Assembly (NCBI GenBank): GCA_039192515.1 | Contig: JBCCXA010000003.1 | Location: 94,202 to 158,201 of the forward strand | Direction of reading: 5' to 3' | Source of the DNA: Verrucomicrobiota bacterium | GTDB lineage: Bacteria > Verrucomicrobiota > Verrucomicrobiia > Methylacidiphilales > JBCCWR01 | DNA length: 64,000 bases | Part shown: positions 43,237 through 52,318 of the stretch, in pieces | Numbering within the stretch: position 1 is the stretch's first letter | Layout of the letters: the number at the start of each line of letters is the position of its first letter | Notes under the pieces: model-generated | What the model saw: the letters and a program-made list of their open reading frames with translations, nothing else | Databases searched by the model: none | Told to the model about the DNA's origin: nothing | Program-made: the position numbers and the translations under genes

Positions 43237-44553
43237 TTATGTCATTTTTCTAACTAAATTCGCAAATTGTTTACCTCTATCTTCAAATCCCTCAAACATG
43301 TCAAAGCTAGAGCAACCTGGGGACAGTAACACTACATCGCCTCTTACCGCTGTCATGCTTGCCTCTTCAACAGCTTTTTCTAAAGTATCTACTAACACAC
43401 ATGTGACTTTGTCTCCCCAGTCTGTTCTAATTTTGTGTTTAGTCTGGCCTATTAACACAGCCTTTTTTACGCGCTGTTCCACAACATGAATCAATGATTT
43501 AAAACCAACGCCTTTATCCTTCCCTCCAGCGATGAGAATTACCTCGCCCTGCTGTGCTAAAATTGCTTTTTTCATAGCATCAACATTAGTTGCTTTTGAG
43601 TCATCAATATAGCGTACACCTTCTATTACTTCTACTATCTGGCATCTGTGAGCAAGAGGACTATATTCGATAAGCGCATTTTTGATTATAGATTCATCGA
43701 TTTCATAATTTTGTGTCACAGCTATAGCTGCCAATTGATTTTCTGCATTGTGAGGCCCTAGTAATTTTGTTTCATTCTGCCTTAAAAACAATTTCTCACC
43801 GATAAATAAAGCCTGATTTTTATAACTAAAATGACTTTTCAATGAATCAGATGAAAAAGTAACTTGAGATGCCTTTATTTGAGTTAATTCTAAATTTGCA
43901 TTTACTATAGCGAGATCGTTGGCTTCTTGATTCTCGAAAATTCTTAACTTAGTGCGCCGATAATGCTCAAATGAGTCATACCTATCTAGATGATCAGGCG
44001 ATAGGTTCAAGTGAACTGCCACATTGGGCCTAAAGCTATCTATAGCCTCTAACTGGAACGAACTCACTTCAAGCACTACCGCATCCAATTCAGATTTCTT
44101 TAAAACTACCTCTGAGAATGGAAGACCTAAATTCCCACATGCTATAACTTTCTTACCAGCGGCACTTAAAGCGGAGGCAATTAATTCCGTAGTCGTGCTT
44201 TTACCATTAGTGCCAGTAACAGCTATAATTTGAGTACTTGCAAACCATGAGGCTAATTCTATCTCAGAAATTATTTTTACATTTGCAGAGTAGAAATTCT
44301 GAACAATAGGTTTTCGGGGGTCTAAACCAGGACTCAAAACGCACAGCTCATAGCTTTCTGGTCTCAATGCAAAGTCCCCAAGGTGCACATTAACACCCTT
44401 CTGCCTCAACTCCTCAGCAGTTCTTTGAAGCTTTGAGTCCTCTGAAACATCATATACAGACACACGAGCCCCTTGAGCCAAGAGCAACATAACTGCTGCC
44501 AAGCCACTTTTACCCAAACCTAAAACTAATGTATTCTTATTTTTTAAGTTCAT
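43237..44553 (-). CDS. murD: UDP-MurNAc-L-Ala:D-Glu ligase MurD
   Basis: A 438-residue Mur ligase with the N-terminal Rossmann domain (VLGLGKSGLAAVMLLLAQG), the ATP loop AVTGTNGKSTTTEL and a C-terminal domain with YIDDSKATNVDAMKKAI and IAGGKDKG. The DSKATN motif is characteristic of MurD. It adds D-glutamate in the cytoplasm. It follows mraY closely (1 base) and precedes the LysM protein gene by 16 bases. Confidence 0.95.
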   Translation of the reverse strand: MNLKNKNTLVLGLGKSGLAAVMLLLAQGARVSVYDVSEDSKLQRTAEELRQKGVNVHLGDFALRPESYELCVLSPGLDPRKPIVQNFYSANVKIISEIELASWFASTQIIAVTGTNGKSTTTELIASALSAAGKKVIACGNLGLPFSEVVLKKSELDAVVLEVSSFQLEAIDSFRPNVAVHLNLSPDHLDRYDSFEHYRRTKLRIFENQEANDLAIVNANLELTQIKASQVTFSSDSLKSHFSYKNQALFIGEKLFLRQNETKLLGPHNAENQLAAIAVTQNYEIDESIIKNALIEYSPLAHRCQIVEVIEGVRYIDDSKATNVDAMKKAILAQQGEVILIAGGKDKGVGFKSLIHVVEQRVKKAVLIGQTKHKIRTDWGDKVTCVLVDTLEKAVEEASMTAVRGDVVLLSPGCSSFDMFEGFEDRGKQFANLVRKMT

Positions 44554-44554
44554 A

Positions 44555-45661
44555 CTATCTCAGCTTTAATGAAGCTAATCCCATCAATGCAAAAATAATT
44601 CCTAGAATCCAAAAGCGTGTGACAACAGTCGTTTCTCTCCACCCTTTTAACTCAAAGTGATGATGGATTGGAGACATGGCAAAAATTCTCTTACCTGTTA
44701 TTTTATAGCACCCCACCTGCATAATGACAGACACAGCCTCCATAACAAAAACTCCCCCTATGATGACAAGTAAAAGCTCTTGATTTACACAAATCGAAAC
44801 TACCGCGATAGCTCCACCAAGTGCCAACGATCCCGTATCACCCATAAACATGCGTGCAGGATGACAATTGTACCATAGGAAGCCCAAGGCTGAAGCTCCC
44901 AATGCGGCGCAAAAAATCACTAATTCCTCTGCCCCAGGTAAATAAGTGAGCAATAAATATTCCGATGCATCTGTTCTACTAGAAGTGTAGGCGAAAACAG
45001 CAAGAACTCCCACCACGGGAATCACGCACCCAGCGGCTAATCCATCTAGTCCATCTGTTAGGTTTACTGCATTAGAGGACCCAACAATAATAAGAACAAA
45101 AAAGGGCACGACAAAGTACCAACCCGTCTCAACCACAAACATATCTTCCTTTAGAAAGGGTATCTGAAGCTTTGTTGCAGAAGCTTGCGTTTCCGGATGT
45201 TGCAATAAATAGATAGCCACACCTAAACCAATAACCATTTGCCCAATAAGCTTTTGTCTACTATTCAAGCCATCAGATTTTTTCTGGCGAATTTTTGCAT
45301 AATCATCAATAAAGCCTAGTCCGCCCAGCAACAAAGTTGGGACTAATGCCACCCATAAGTATTGATTGCCAATATCCCCCCACATTAGGCAAGCTAGAAA
45401 TAAATTAACGAGGATCATGACACCACCCATGGTCGGTGTTCCTTTCTTGCTCTCATGCAAGTCAGCCAATTTATGCACCTCTTCCTTACCTCTCAATGGC
45501 TGCCCTAATTTCAAGCGAGTTAAAAAACGAATCAAGAAGGGCCCGAGCAAAAAACTGATTAATAGTATACTGATTGCTGCACCCATAGCACGAAAGGTTA
45601 CTGACTCAAAGACCCTGAAAGGTCCAAATAGATCACTGAACTCTTTTAGGTAATAGAGCAC
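44555..45661 (-). CDS. mraY: Phospho-MurNAc-pentapeptide transferase MraY
   Basis: A 368-residue polytopic protein with KKGTPTMGGVM, NLTDGLDGLAAG and HPARMFMGDTGSLALGG, the conserved cytoplasmic blocks of MraY, plus a final PIHHHFELKGW. It moves phospho-MurNAc-pentapeptide to undecaprenyl phosphate, giving lipid I. It starts with GTG, and the G of the murF TAG stop is the first base of this start codon, a one-base overlap. Confidence 0.96.
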   Translation of the reverse strand: MLYYLKEFSDLFGPFRVFESVTFRAMGAAISILLISFLLGPFLIRFLTRLKLGQPLRGKEEVHKLADLHESKKGTPTMGGVMILVNLFLACLMWGDIGNQYLWVALVPTLLLGGLGFIDDYAKIRQKKSDGLNSRQKLIGQMVIGLGVAIYLLQHPETQASATKLQIPFLKEDMFVVETGWYFVVPFFVLIIVGSSNAVNLTDGLDGLAAGCVIPVVGVLAVFAYTSSRTDASEYLLLTYLPGAEELVIFCAALGASALGFLWYNCHPARMFMGDTGSLALGGAIAVVSICVNQELLLVIIGGVFVMEAVSVIMQVGCYKITGKRIFAMSPIHHHFELKGWRETTVVTRFWILGIIFALMGLASLKLR

Positions 45662-47043
45662 TAGACAACTTCCTCTCTAAGAAGTTCGCTCACCTTCTCC
45701 ATACTTGATAAACGTGATCCTTTCACTAGAACCACATCATCAGATCGTTGCTCCTGCATATATGCTTGTACCAAATCATGATGATTTGTACAGACTATTG
45801 CTCTGGAAAGATTTAACCCTTCCTCCGTTGCTCCTTTCATAAAATCACAAGCATACTCCCCTACAGCCAACAGAAGACCTACACCCTCTTGTTCTGCTAC
45901 CTTACCTACAGCCTGATGCAATTCTCGACTTCTCTCCCCCAACTCTCCCATACTACCAAGAATTGCAACACGACGCCCGCCCCCACTCATCATATTTAGT
46001 GTTCTAAACGCAGCTATCATTGAGTCAGGATTAGCATTATAAGAATCATCTAAAAGCCATCCATCATTCAGGCGTTCCACCAACAGCCTTCCACCTGGAA
46101 TAGCGGTTTCCATTAAGCCAGCTTTCAAATCAATTGGTCTAACTCCAAGTTCTATGCCCAGAGCTCCAGCTAGAGAGGCATTCTGCACCATATGCCAACC
46201 AGGATAGCCAATCTTTAGAGCTAAATCCTGGTCAGAGGTGTGTAGCGTAAAGTTTGTATAAGCACCATCCCAATTCACTGAGTCGTAGTAGTAATCCAAT
46301 CCAAAAGTGCTACCAACAGAAACACAATGAGATGCCGTCCAGTCAGACATTTTTCGAACCCTCTCATCGTCACCATTTAAAATACATACCCCCTCCCTAG
46401 AGACTTCTCTAACTAAGTCCCCCTTTTCTTGAGCTATTTCGTCCCTGTCTTTAAAAAATTCGATATGAGCCCAACCCACACTTGTTACCACGGCATAGTC
46501 CGGTTTTGCCAACTTAGCCAGATGCGCTATTTCTCCACGATGATTCATCCCTATCTCTATCACTGCCATCTTGTCGGATTCCTTCATACTCAACAGAGTT
46601 AAGGGAAGGCCAATATGGTTATTCAAATTGCCTTGAGTTTTGGTTGCTTTAAATTTTTTCCCAAGCACTTGAGCAATAAACTCTTTCGCACTAGTTTTAC
46701 CATTGCTTCCAGTTATACCCACCACTTTGACTTCCAGAGATTTCCGGTAATTACTCGCTAGGACTTGTAAGCCTTTCAAAGTATCTTCTACTTTGATGAG
46801 TGAAAGCTTGCCGCCTTTACTTTTTTCTTGTCGACGCACCAATGCAGCCACCGCACCCTTCTCAAGAATATCATCAAGAAACTTATGCCCATCAAACCGA
46901 TCTCCTTCTAGTGCTACAAATAAATCACCTGGCTGCACCTTTCTGGAATCGGAACAAACACGCATCACGCAACGATCACCTCTGCCTCCATCAAGCGTGC
47001 CTTCCGCCCATTTTGCAATCTGGTCTAGGGGCATCGGCTTCAT
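45661..47043 (-). CDS. murF: UDP-MurNAc-tripeptide:D-Ala-D-Ala ligase MurF
   Basis: A 460-residue Mur ligase with VVGITGSNGKTSAKEF (ATP loop), NLNNHIGLPLTLL and LDDSYNANPDSMIAAF, all typical of MurF. It adds D-Ala-D-Ala to the UDP-MurNAc tripeptide. The start overlaps the murE stop by 4 bases (ATGA). The D-Ala-D-Ala ligase itself is not in this cluster. Confidence 0.95.
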   Translation of the reverse strand: MKPMPLDQIAKWAEGTLDGGRGDRCVMRVCSDSRKVQPGDLFVALEGDRFDGHKFLDDILEKGAVAALVRRQEKSKGGKLSLIKVEDTLKGLQVLASNYRKSLEVKVVGITGSNGKTSAKEFIAQVLGKKFKATKTQGNLNNHIGLPLTLLSMKESDKMAVIEIGMNHRGEIAHLAKLAKPDYAVVTSVGWAHIEFFKDRDEIAQEKGDLVREVSREGVCILNGDDERVRKMSDWTASHCVSVGSTFGLDYYYDSVNWDGAYTNFTLHTSDQDLALKIGYPGWHMVQNASLAGALGIELGVRPIDLKAGLMETAIPGGRLLVERLNDGWLLDDSYNANPDSMIAAFRTLNMMSGGGRRVAILGSMGELGERSRELHQAVGKVAEQEGVGLLLAVGEYACDFMKGATEEGLNLSRAIVCTNHHDLVQAYMQEQRSDDVVLVKGSRLSSMEKVSELLREEVV

Positions 47044-48500
47044 TTCTTGAAACCTCTTAAATACTTTAATGCTACAACACGGTCATCAAAATCAATAGTC
47101 TCTCCATGTACCTCCTGAGCTGCTTCATGTCCCTTACCGGCAATTAATATAACATCTCCTCCTCTAGCCCTTTGTATGGAGGTGGCAATAGCTTCCTCAC
47201 GATCCTCTATCACATTATAATTCTCATCCCCACTCACTGAAATAACCATATCATTAAGAATATCAGCAGGATTCTCGTTTCTAGGGTTATCCGAAGTAAA
47301 AATCACTTCATCGGCCTCTTCACAGGCGGCTAAAGCCATCAATGGCCGCTTAGTGGTGTCTCTATCACCTCCACAACCTACGACAACAATCAGCTTCTCT
47401 TCTGTTAACGATTTCAAAGCTTGTAGTGCCTTCCTTAGCGCATCTTCAGTATGCGCATAATCAACGATTACTTCAAAAGCTCCTGCATGGCTGATACGCT
47501 CCATTCTCCCAGGAACCTGGGGTGCTTCAAGTAAAGCCTCCGCTATAACTTCTTCATCAATACCTAATATATTAGCCGAGGCTATTGCTGCTAAGGCGTT
47601 GGACAAATTGTAATCTCCAATCCATGGTGTTCGCAGAGAATACAACCCATTATTTGTCAGTAGATCAAATGAAGTTCCATCAATAGTATAGGTCACATTT
47701 TTTGCACGATAGTCACAACTCACGCCATGACCATAAGCAAATACGTTCGTATGATCGGGAAGCGATTCTAAAATTTTTTTACCATACGAATCATTGCCAT
47801 TGATCACAGCAACTCCACCAGGCGCCAAATTTTCAAACAACTTCCTTTTGGCAGAAAAATACCGTTCCATAGTCTTGTGATAATCCAAATGGTCTCGAGT
47901 CAGATTAGTAAATACACCTAAATCAAAAGAGATTCCCGCTACTCTACCTTGATCTAAAGCATGTGAGGCAACTTCCATAATGACGAACTCACATCCAGAG
48001 ACTACCATATCTGCTAGAAAGCCTTGTAAATCTAAACCCTCTGGCGTTGTGCGTGTCGCTTTTTCAACTCTATTGCCTAATCGATATTCAACAGTCCCAA
48101 GCAAACCACATTTCTTATTTATATAGGTCAACAGGTGATACAGAAGATAGGCAGTAGAGGTTTTCCCATTGGTTCCAGTGATGCCAATTGCGCTTAGCAA
48201 TTCAGAAGGCTTTCCATACAAATTGCTCGCCATGACACCTAAAGCCTCTCTCCCTGAATGAACCTGAATGTTAACCTTTGGAAAAAGTGGGTCATCCTTT
48301 TCCACTACAAACGCTACCGCGCCGCGCTGATAAGCATCATTAATGTAATTGTGTCCATCAGAAACCTCACCTTTCCATGTGCAAAAAACATCTCCAGGCT
48401 TGACAGATTGAGAACGATAAACCAAACCCTTAACCTCCATATTCAAGGAACCACGGCTCTGAATTACAGGGACACTCTCAAGTAGCTGATCCAACCTCAT
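47040..48500 (-). CDS. murE: UDP-MurNAc-dipeptide:meso-DAP ligase MurE
   Basis: A 486-residue MurE with AIGITGTNGKTSTAYLLYHL (ATP loop), HALDQGRVAGISFDLGVFTN and DYAHTEDALRKAL. The residue-3 specificity motif reads DNPR (FTSDNPRNENPADIL), which marks meso-diaminopimelate rather than lysine. This suggests Gram-negative-type DAP peptidoglycan. It follows ftsI with a 2-base gap and overlaps murF by 4 bases. Confidence 0.96.
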   Translation of the reverse strand: MRLDQLLESVPVIQSRGSLNMEVKGLVYRSQSVKPGDVFCTWKGEVSDGHNYINDAYQRGAVAFVVEKDDPLFPKVNIQVHSGREALGVMASNLYGKPSELLSAIGITGTNGKTSTAYLLYHLLTYINKKCGLLGTVEYRLGNRVEKATRTTPEGLDLQGFLADMVVSGCEFVIMEVASHALDQGRVAGISFDLGVFTNLTRDHLDYHKTMERYFSAKRKLFENLAPGGVAVINGNDSYGKKILESLPDHTNVFAYGHGVSCDYRAKNVTYTIDGTSFDLLTNNGLYSLRTPWIGDYNLSNALAAIASANILGIDEEVIAEALLEAPQVPGRMERISHAGAFEVIVDYAHTEDALRKALQALKSLTEEKLIVVVGCGGDRDTTKRPLMALAACEEADEVIFTSDNPRNENPADILNDMVISVSGDENYNVIEDREEAIATSIQRARGGDVILIAGKGHEAAQEVHGETIDFDDRVVALKYLRGFKK

Positions 48501-48502
48501 TA

Positions 48503-50281
48503 CTATCTATCCTCAGCTTTAGCAATTGTCTGAATCCCCCCACGGCGTAAATTCATGTAAGATGCAATCTGATTAGCAATACTCTTAAAAGCAGGCACTG
48601 CTACTTGACCTCCGTAGTACATAGAACCTTTCGGATCATCCACAACTACTGAAACAACAAAAGAAGGTGTCACCCTACCTCTACTATCTTCTGCTCCCAC
48701 ATACCCAATAAATGAAGCAACATGATGCAAATCTGAATACGTATGATTCACTACTTTTTGAGCTGTTCCGGTCTTACCCCCAACTACCAAATCATCCAGA
48801 CCGGCACCCCTTCCAGTTCCCTCTTCGCTTACGACATCTCTGAGCCCTTTTAAAACCTCCTCCGCAACGCTACTGGCAAAAACTTGTCTCACTAGCCTTG
48901 AAGGATATTCTTTGGAAATATCACCTTTCTCGTCCACAACTGCTTTAACTAATCGCGGTTCCATCAACCTCCCCCCGTTAGCAAATGCACAAAATGCCAT
49001 AGTCATCTGGAGATTAGTGACCGCAACTTCATATCCCATAGGTATTCTCGTCAAAGAAGGTTTACTCCAATAATTGGGAGGACGTAGGATACCTTTTTCC
49101 TCACCATTCAGAGCTAGTCCTTTCGTTTGCGTTTTCTCTCCGAACCCCAAATTTCTGATATACCGATAAAAACGATCTTGCCCCAAAGCGAGCCCCAATT
49201 TAGCAAAGACTATATTACTAGACTTCATTAAACCTTTGCGCACGGTAATGGTTCCGTAATCGCGAGAATCTGCAACCCGTACCCCCTCATAATTAAATAA
49301 ACCATTCTCACAGAAAATTTTGGAATCCAGACCTACTATGTGCTCACTAAGTGCTGCCGCTAAAGCGACCACTTTAAAAGTAGACCCAGGCTCATAAACA
49401 TTCATAATCGATGGATTACGCAAACTAGCTGGCAACATGGTAGAGCGATTATTGGGATCGAAGGTAGGACGATTAGTTAGTGCGAGAATCTCACCTGTTT
49501 GGGGATCAGCAACAATGATATGCAGATTTTCTGGTGCATGCTTCTCTATGAGTTTATCAGCCTCTGTTTCAACTATATGTTGAACTACCTGATCAATTGT
49601 TAGAACGACATGCTGACCATTCCTAGGGGCTCTATCGATTTTTCTGTAGGCGGCTATTTCTCGCTTCTTTCTATCTTTTACGATCCGTCTTTCTCCTGGC
49701 TCGCCTGCTAAGTACCGCTCCATGGCCCACTCAACGCCAGACATACCTACCTCAACATTCATATCTTGTTGAGTAAGTTCTGTCCTCCTACTTTTTACAT
49801 TTGTAAAACCAAGCACATGGCTACCATGCGACCCATTAGAATAGATACGTTTTTTACGCTCTTTAAAAATAAGAGGCTTATATGATAGGCTAAGAAGTTC
49901 TTCATATTGTTGTTCACTCAGCTCACGCTTCAAGAGAATGTAACGATTATTGGGGTTAATACGCGCAGATAAATCTACAGAAGTTTGCCGAAGTATCTTA
50001 GCCACTTTTGTTAGAGGCTCTGGATCTTCTAAGACAAGCTTCCCATCAATCCGTAAATCATAAACCTCTATGGTTTGCGCTAAAGCCTGACCATTTCGAT
50101 CTAAAATGTTACCACGTTTAGCCGGAATAGTCTCCACACCATAATGCATTTTAATGGCTAGATCCTTGTATTTATGATGCTGAACCAGTTGTAGATAGAT
50201 CAAACGGCACGAAATAACTGTGAAGCCAAGAGAAAAGGCCATGGCTACCAGTAATGTCCGACCTTTGAGCTGATTCATCAT
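48503..50281 (-). CDS. ftsI: Division transpeptidase FtsI (PBP3)
   Basis: A 592-residue class B PBP with an N-terminal membrane helix (residues 7-27), a dimerisation domain (PAKRGNILDRNGQALAQT) and a transpeptidase domain. The active-site motifs are S-T-F-K in YEPGSTFKVVAL, S-S-N in MKSSNIVFAKLG and K-T-G in VVGGKTGTAQKV. It cross-links septal peptidoglycan with FtsW. No PASTA domain follows. The start overlaps the ftsL stop by 4 bases. Confidence 0.95.
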   Translation of the reverse strand: MMNQLKGRTLLVAMAFSLGFTVISCRLIYLQLVQHHKYKDLAIKMHYGVETIPAKRGNILDRNGQALAQTIEVYDLRIDGKLVLEDPEPLTKVAKILRQTSVDLSARINPNNRYILLKRELSEQQYEELLSLSYKPLIFKERKKRIYSNGSHGSHVLGFTNVKSRRTELTQQDMNVEVGMSGVEWAMERYLAGEPGERRIVKDRKKREIAAYRKIDRAPRNGQHVVLTIDQVVQHIVETEADKLIEKHAPENLHIIVADPQTGEILALTNRPTFDPNNRSTMLPASLRNPSIMNVYEPGSTFKVVALAAALSEHIVGLDSKIFCENGLFNYEGVRVADSRDYGTITVRKGLMKSSNIVFAKLGLALGQDRFYRYIRNLGFGEKTQTKGLALNGEEKGILRPPNYWSKPSLTRIPMGYEVAVTNLQMTMAFCAFANGGRLMEPRLVKAVVDEKGDISKEYPSRLVRQVFASSVAEEVLKGLRDVVSEEGTGRGAGLDDLVVGGKTGTAQKVVNHTYSDLHHVASFIGYVGAEDSRGRVTPSFVVSVVVDDPKGSMYYGGQVAVPAFKSIANQIASYMNLRRGGIQTIAKAEDR

Positions 50282-50661
50282 CTCGCATCACCTCTTGCGT
50301 AAATATCTCTGCCACGAAAGTAGTTTCTGCGACGCAGTTTTTGTGAGCCTAGTAGATTGACTTTGTAAACCTCTAACCTATCTGTACTGACCATTTTGAG
50401 ACCAAAGTACTCTACCTTGTCTTCAAGTGCTTGAGGGCTTTTACAATTTTGGATTTGCACAGCCAATGAATCATTTCTTTTTTCAATAGTAGCGAGCTCA
50501 GCTTCTAGTTCTTTTACATCATTGGCTAGCTTCACAATTCTGTTTTGTGACAAGACCAAAACAAAACCGAACAACGTCAAAATCAGACAAACTGCAAAAT
50601 AGCGTCCTAATTTTTTCGTATGAATCTGATTCGTCTTTCTTAACTTATTTTTAGACCTCAT
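50278..50661 (-). CDS. ftsL: FtsL-like division protein
   Basis: A 127-residue single-pass protein: basic N-terminus (MRSKNKLRKTNQIHTKK), one membrane helix (about 20-40) and a coiled-coil (about 45-75, KLANDVKELEAELATIEKR). Sequence is poorly conserved in this family; size, topology and the position between rsmH and ftsI make the call. It overlaps both neighbours by 4 bases. FtsL bridges FtsQ/FtsB to FtsI. Confidence 0.8.
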   Translation of the reverse strand: MRSKNKLRKTNQIHTKKLGRYFAVCLILTLFGFVLVLSQNRIVKLANDVKELEAELATIEKRNDSLAVQIQNCKSPQALEDKVEYFGLKMVSTDRLEVYKVNLLGSQKLRRRNYFRGRDIYARGDAR

Positions 50662-51575
50662 ATAATTTTTTCAACTACTCTCAAACGTGCACTTCGAGCA
50701 CGTGGATTACTCTCTATCTCTTTTTGATTTGGCAACCAACGGCCAACTTTTTTCATGCAAAATTCAGGATTTGGCTTACCAAATGCTACCCTCTCACCTC
50801 TAATTTCCTCCTCTGACCAAAGCGCCATTTTCCTCTTTACCATTCTATCTTCTAAAGCATGAAAACTGATAACGCCTAGTCGCCCACCCGTTTTTAGAGC
50901 ATTCGGCACGGAATCTAAAAATTCTCCTAGCGCATCTAACTCTTCATTTACTGCAATCCGTAGACCTTGAAACACCTTGGTAGCAGGATGAATCTTCTGT
51001 CCCTTTCTTCGCTTAATCACTGATTCAACACAACGAGCCAAATCTTTTGTTGTCTCTAATTGGTTCTTCTCTCTTGCTGAAACAATTGCTTTTGCTACCT
51101 GCTTTGCTCTGCGCTCCTCTCCATATTTTAAAATAATCTCACTGAGATCAGATTCATCCGCTCGTAGCACGAGATCTTTGGCAGTTAGCGGTAATGACCT
51201 ATCCATCCTCATATCTAGAGGCCCCTCATTCATAAAACTAAAACCCCTATCGGCGTGATCTAATTGAGGCGATGAGACTCCCAAGTCGGCAAAGACCGCA
51301 TCAAAAGGTCCATCACTTTTACTGATCTTTTCCAACTCTCTAAAATTCATTTTTCGCACCTTCAGTTTGTCTTCTCCCCAAGCCTTTTGTTTTTCTTCCG
51401 CTAACCCAATCGCTATAGCATCTTGGTCGCACCCCAGTACTTTAGCCCCTGCCTTTAAGAAAGCTTCCGTATGACCTCCGCAACCAAATGTTCCATCTAA
51501 AAATACTTTTCCCGCGCTGGGTTGAAGGACCTCAATTACCTCTTTGAGTAAGACAGGAATATGCATTAGCTCCAA
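50658..51575 (-). CDS. rsmH: 16S rRNA (cytosine-1402-N4)-methyltransferase RsmH
   Basis: A 305-residue RsmH (MraW) with HIPVLLKEVIEVLQP, FLDGTFGCGGHTEAFL (SAM-binding loop), DLGVSSPQLDHADRGFSF and GPLDMRMD. It methylates 16S rRNA position 1402, and its gene heads the classical dcw cluster after mraZ. The stop overlaps the ftsL start by 4 bases. Confidence 0.96.
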   Translation of the reverse strand: MELMHIPVLLKEVIEVLQPSAGKVFLDGTFGCGGHTEAFLKAGAKVLGCDQDAIAIGLAEEKQKAWGEDKLKVRKMNFRELEKISKSDGPFDAVFADLGVSSPQLDHADRGFSFMNEGPLDMRMDRSLPLTAKDLVLRADESDLSEIILKYGEERRAKQVAKAIVSAREKNQLETTKDLARCVESVIKRRKGQKIHPATKVFQGLRIAVNEELDALGEFLDSVPNALKTGGRLGVISFHALEDRMVKRKMALWSEEEIRGERVAFGKPNPEFCMKKVGRWLPNQKEIESNPRARSARLRVVEKII

Positions 51576-51578
51576 ACC

Positions 51579-51764
51579 CTACTTACAACCACACTGCTTA
51601 TTCTCGCTTACCTTTTTGTGAAACTCGTCCTCCTGTAATAAATCCCAAAACATATTCACTCTTCCACGCAAGCGTCGCTGATGAATCTTTTCTCGACTAC
51701 TCACTCGCACTGATCCACAGCGCAACCGCAACTCAGAGATTTTATCTACTTTGATAAGCGTCAT
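51579..51764 (-). CDS. Small basic protein between mraZ and rsmH
   Basis: A 61-residue product from ATG 51764, chosen because it overlaps the mraZ stop by 4 bases (ATGA). A longer start at 51794 would overlap mraZ by 34 bases. It is strongly basic (RLRCGSVRVSSREKIHQRRL) and ends in KQCGCK, a possible metal or redox Cys pair. No family is recognised. Coupling to mraZ and the tight fit before rsmH (3 bases) support it as a real gene. Confidence 0.6.
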   Translation of the reverse strand: MTLIKVDKISELRLRCGSVRVSSREKIHQRRLRGRVNMFWDLLQEDEFHKKVSENKQCGCK

Positions 51765-52255
51765 AATCCAACCTCCCGAGCTACTTGTTCCCAAGTGAGC
51801 TGTTGATTTTCGATTTCCTTCGCCCGACCCGGATCCCAGATCTGAAAATGATCAAAAGCTCCCTTGAACAGAGCAATTTTTGTTAAGCTAGCCATTTCCC
51901 GCAGTTTGTCTTTTACCATGACCCGCCCCTGAGCATCAATGGACACAGACTGCGTAATCGAAGCCAGTCGCTCCAACATCTTACGACGCGGATCGTTTAC
52001 TGGAGCTTGTTGTAACAACAACATTTTTTCAGCCATAACTTCCGCGGAATAGACTTTTAGACACTTCTCCTCAGAAGGCACAATACATAACCGTAGGGCA
52101 AACTTTTCACCTCGCCACTCTGCGGGCACAGTCACTCGCCCTTTGGCATCAATTGAGTGCTCAAAGGTATCCGTATATGCCTCCCTAACTCTAGAGGACA
52201 TCGAAGATAGTACTTTGCCTTCCATGAAATGGTATATCGACCCACTTTTAAACAT
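51761..52255 (-). CDS. mraZ: Transcriptional regulator MraZ
   Basis: A SpoVT/AbrB-like protein with two repeated DxxGR motifs: DAKGRVTVP (36-40) and DAQGRVMV (107-111). This is the MraZ signature. It represses the dcw promoter in other bacteria. The start at 52255 gives 164 residues, but that ATG lies inside the probable MraZ boxes; ATG 52225 or 52201 would give 154 or 146 residues, nearer the usual MraZ length, so a downstream start is more likely. Confidence 0.92.
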   Translation of the reverse strand: MFKSGSIYHFMEGKVLSSMSSRVREAYTDTFEHSIDAKGRVTVPAEWRGEKFALRLCIVPSEEKCLKVYSAEVMAEKMLLLQQAPVNDPRRKMLERLASITQSVSIDAQGRVMVKDKLREMASLTKIALFKGAFDHFQIWDPGRAKEIENQQLTWEQVAREVGL

Positions 52256-52274
52256 TTTTACCCAAAATACCCCA
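52240..52274 (-). promoter_or_regulatory. MraZ-box array upstream of mraZ
   Basis: On the minus strand TGGGG (52270-52274), TGGGT (52260-52264), a degenerate TGTTT (52250-52254) and TGGGT (52240-52244) recur with exact 10-bp period. MraZ of other bacteria binds TGGGN repeats separated by 5 bases. One box pair flanks the annotated ATG, so the operator lies across the transcript start region. Confidence 0.7.
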
Positions 52275-52288
52275 CTTTAGTCAATTCT

Positions 52289-52318
52289 TTTATATCCAAT
52301 GACTTACAAATATTTCAA
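52289..52318 (-). promoter_or_regulatory. Sigma-70-like promoter of the dcw cluster
   Basis: On the minus strand TTGAAA (52313-52318) and TATAAA (52289-52294) are 18 bases apart, a good sigma-70 pair. The predicted start falls 15-20 bases before the MraZ boxes, the arrangement expected for repression by MraZ. A second weaker TTGACT (52279-52284) also lies here. Confidence 0.6.
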
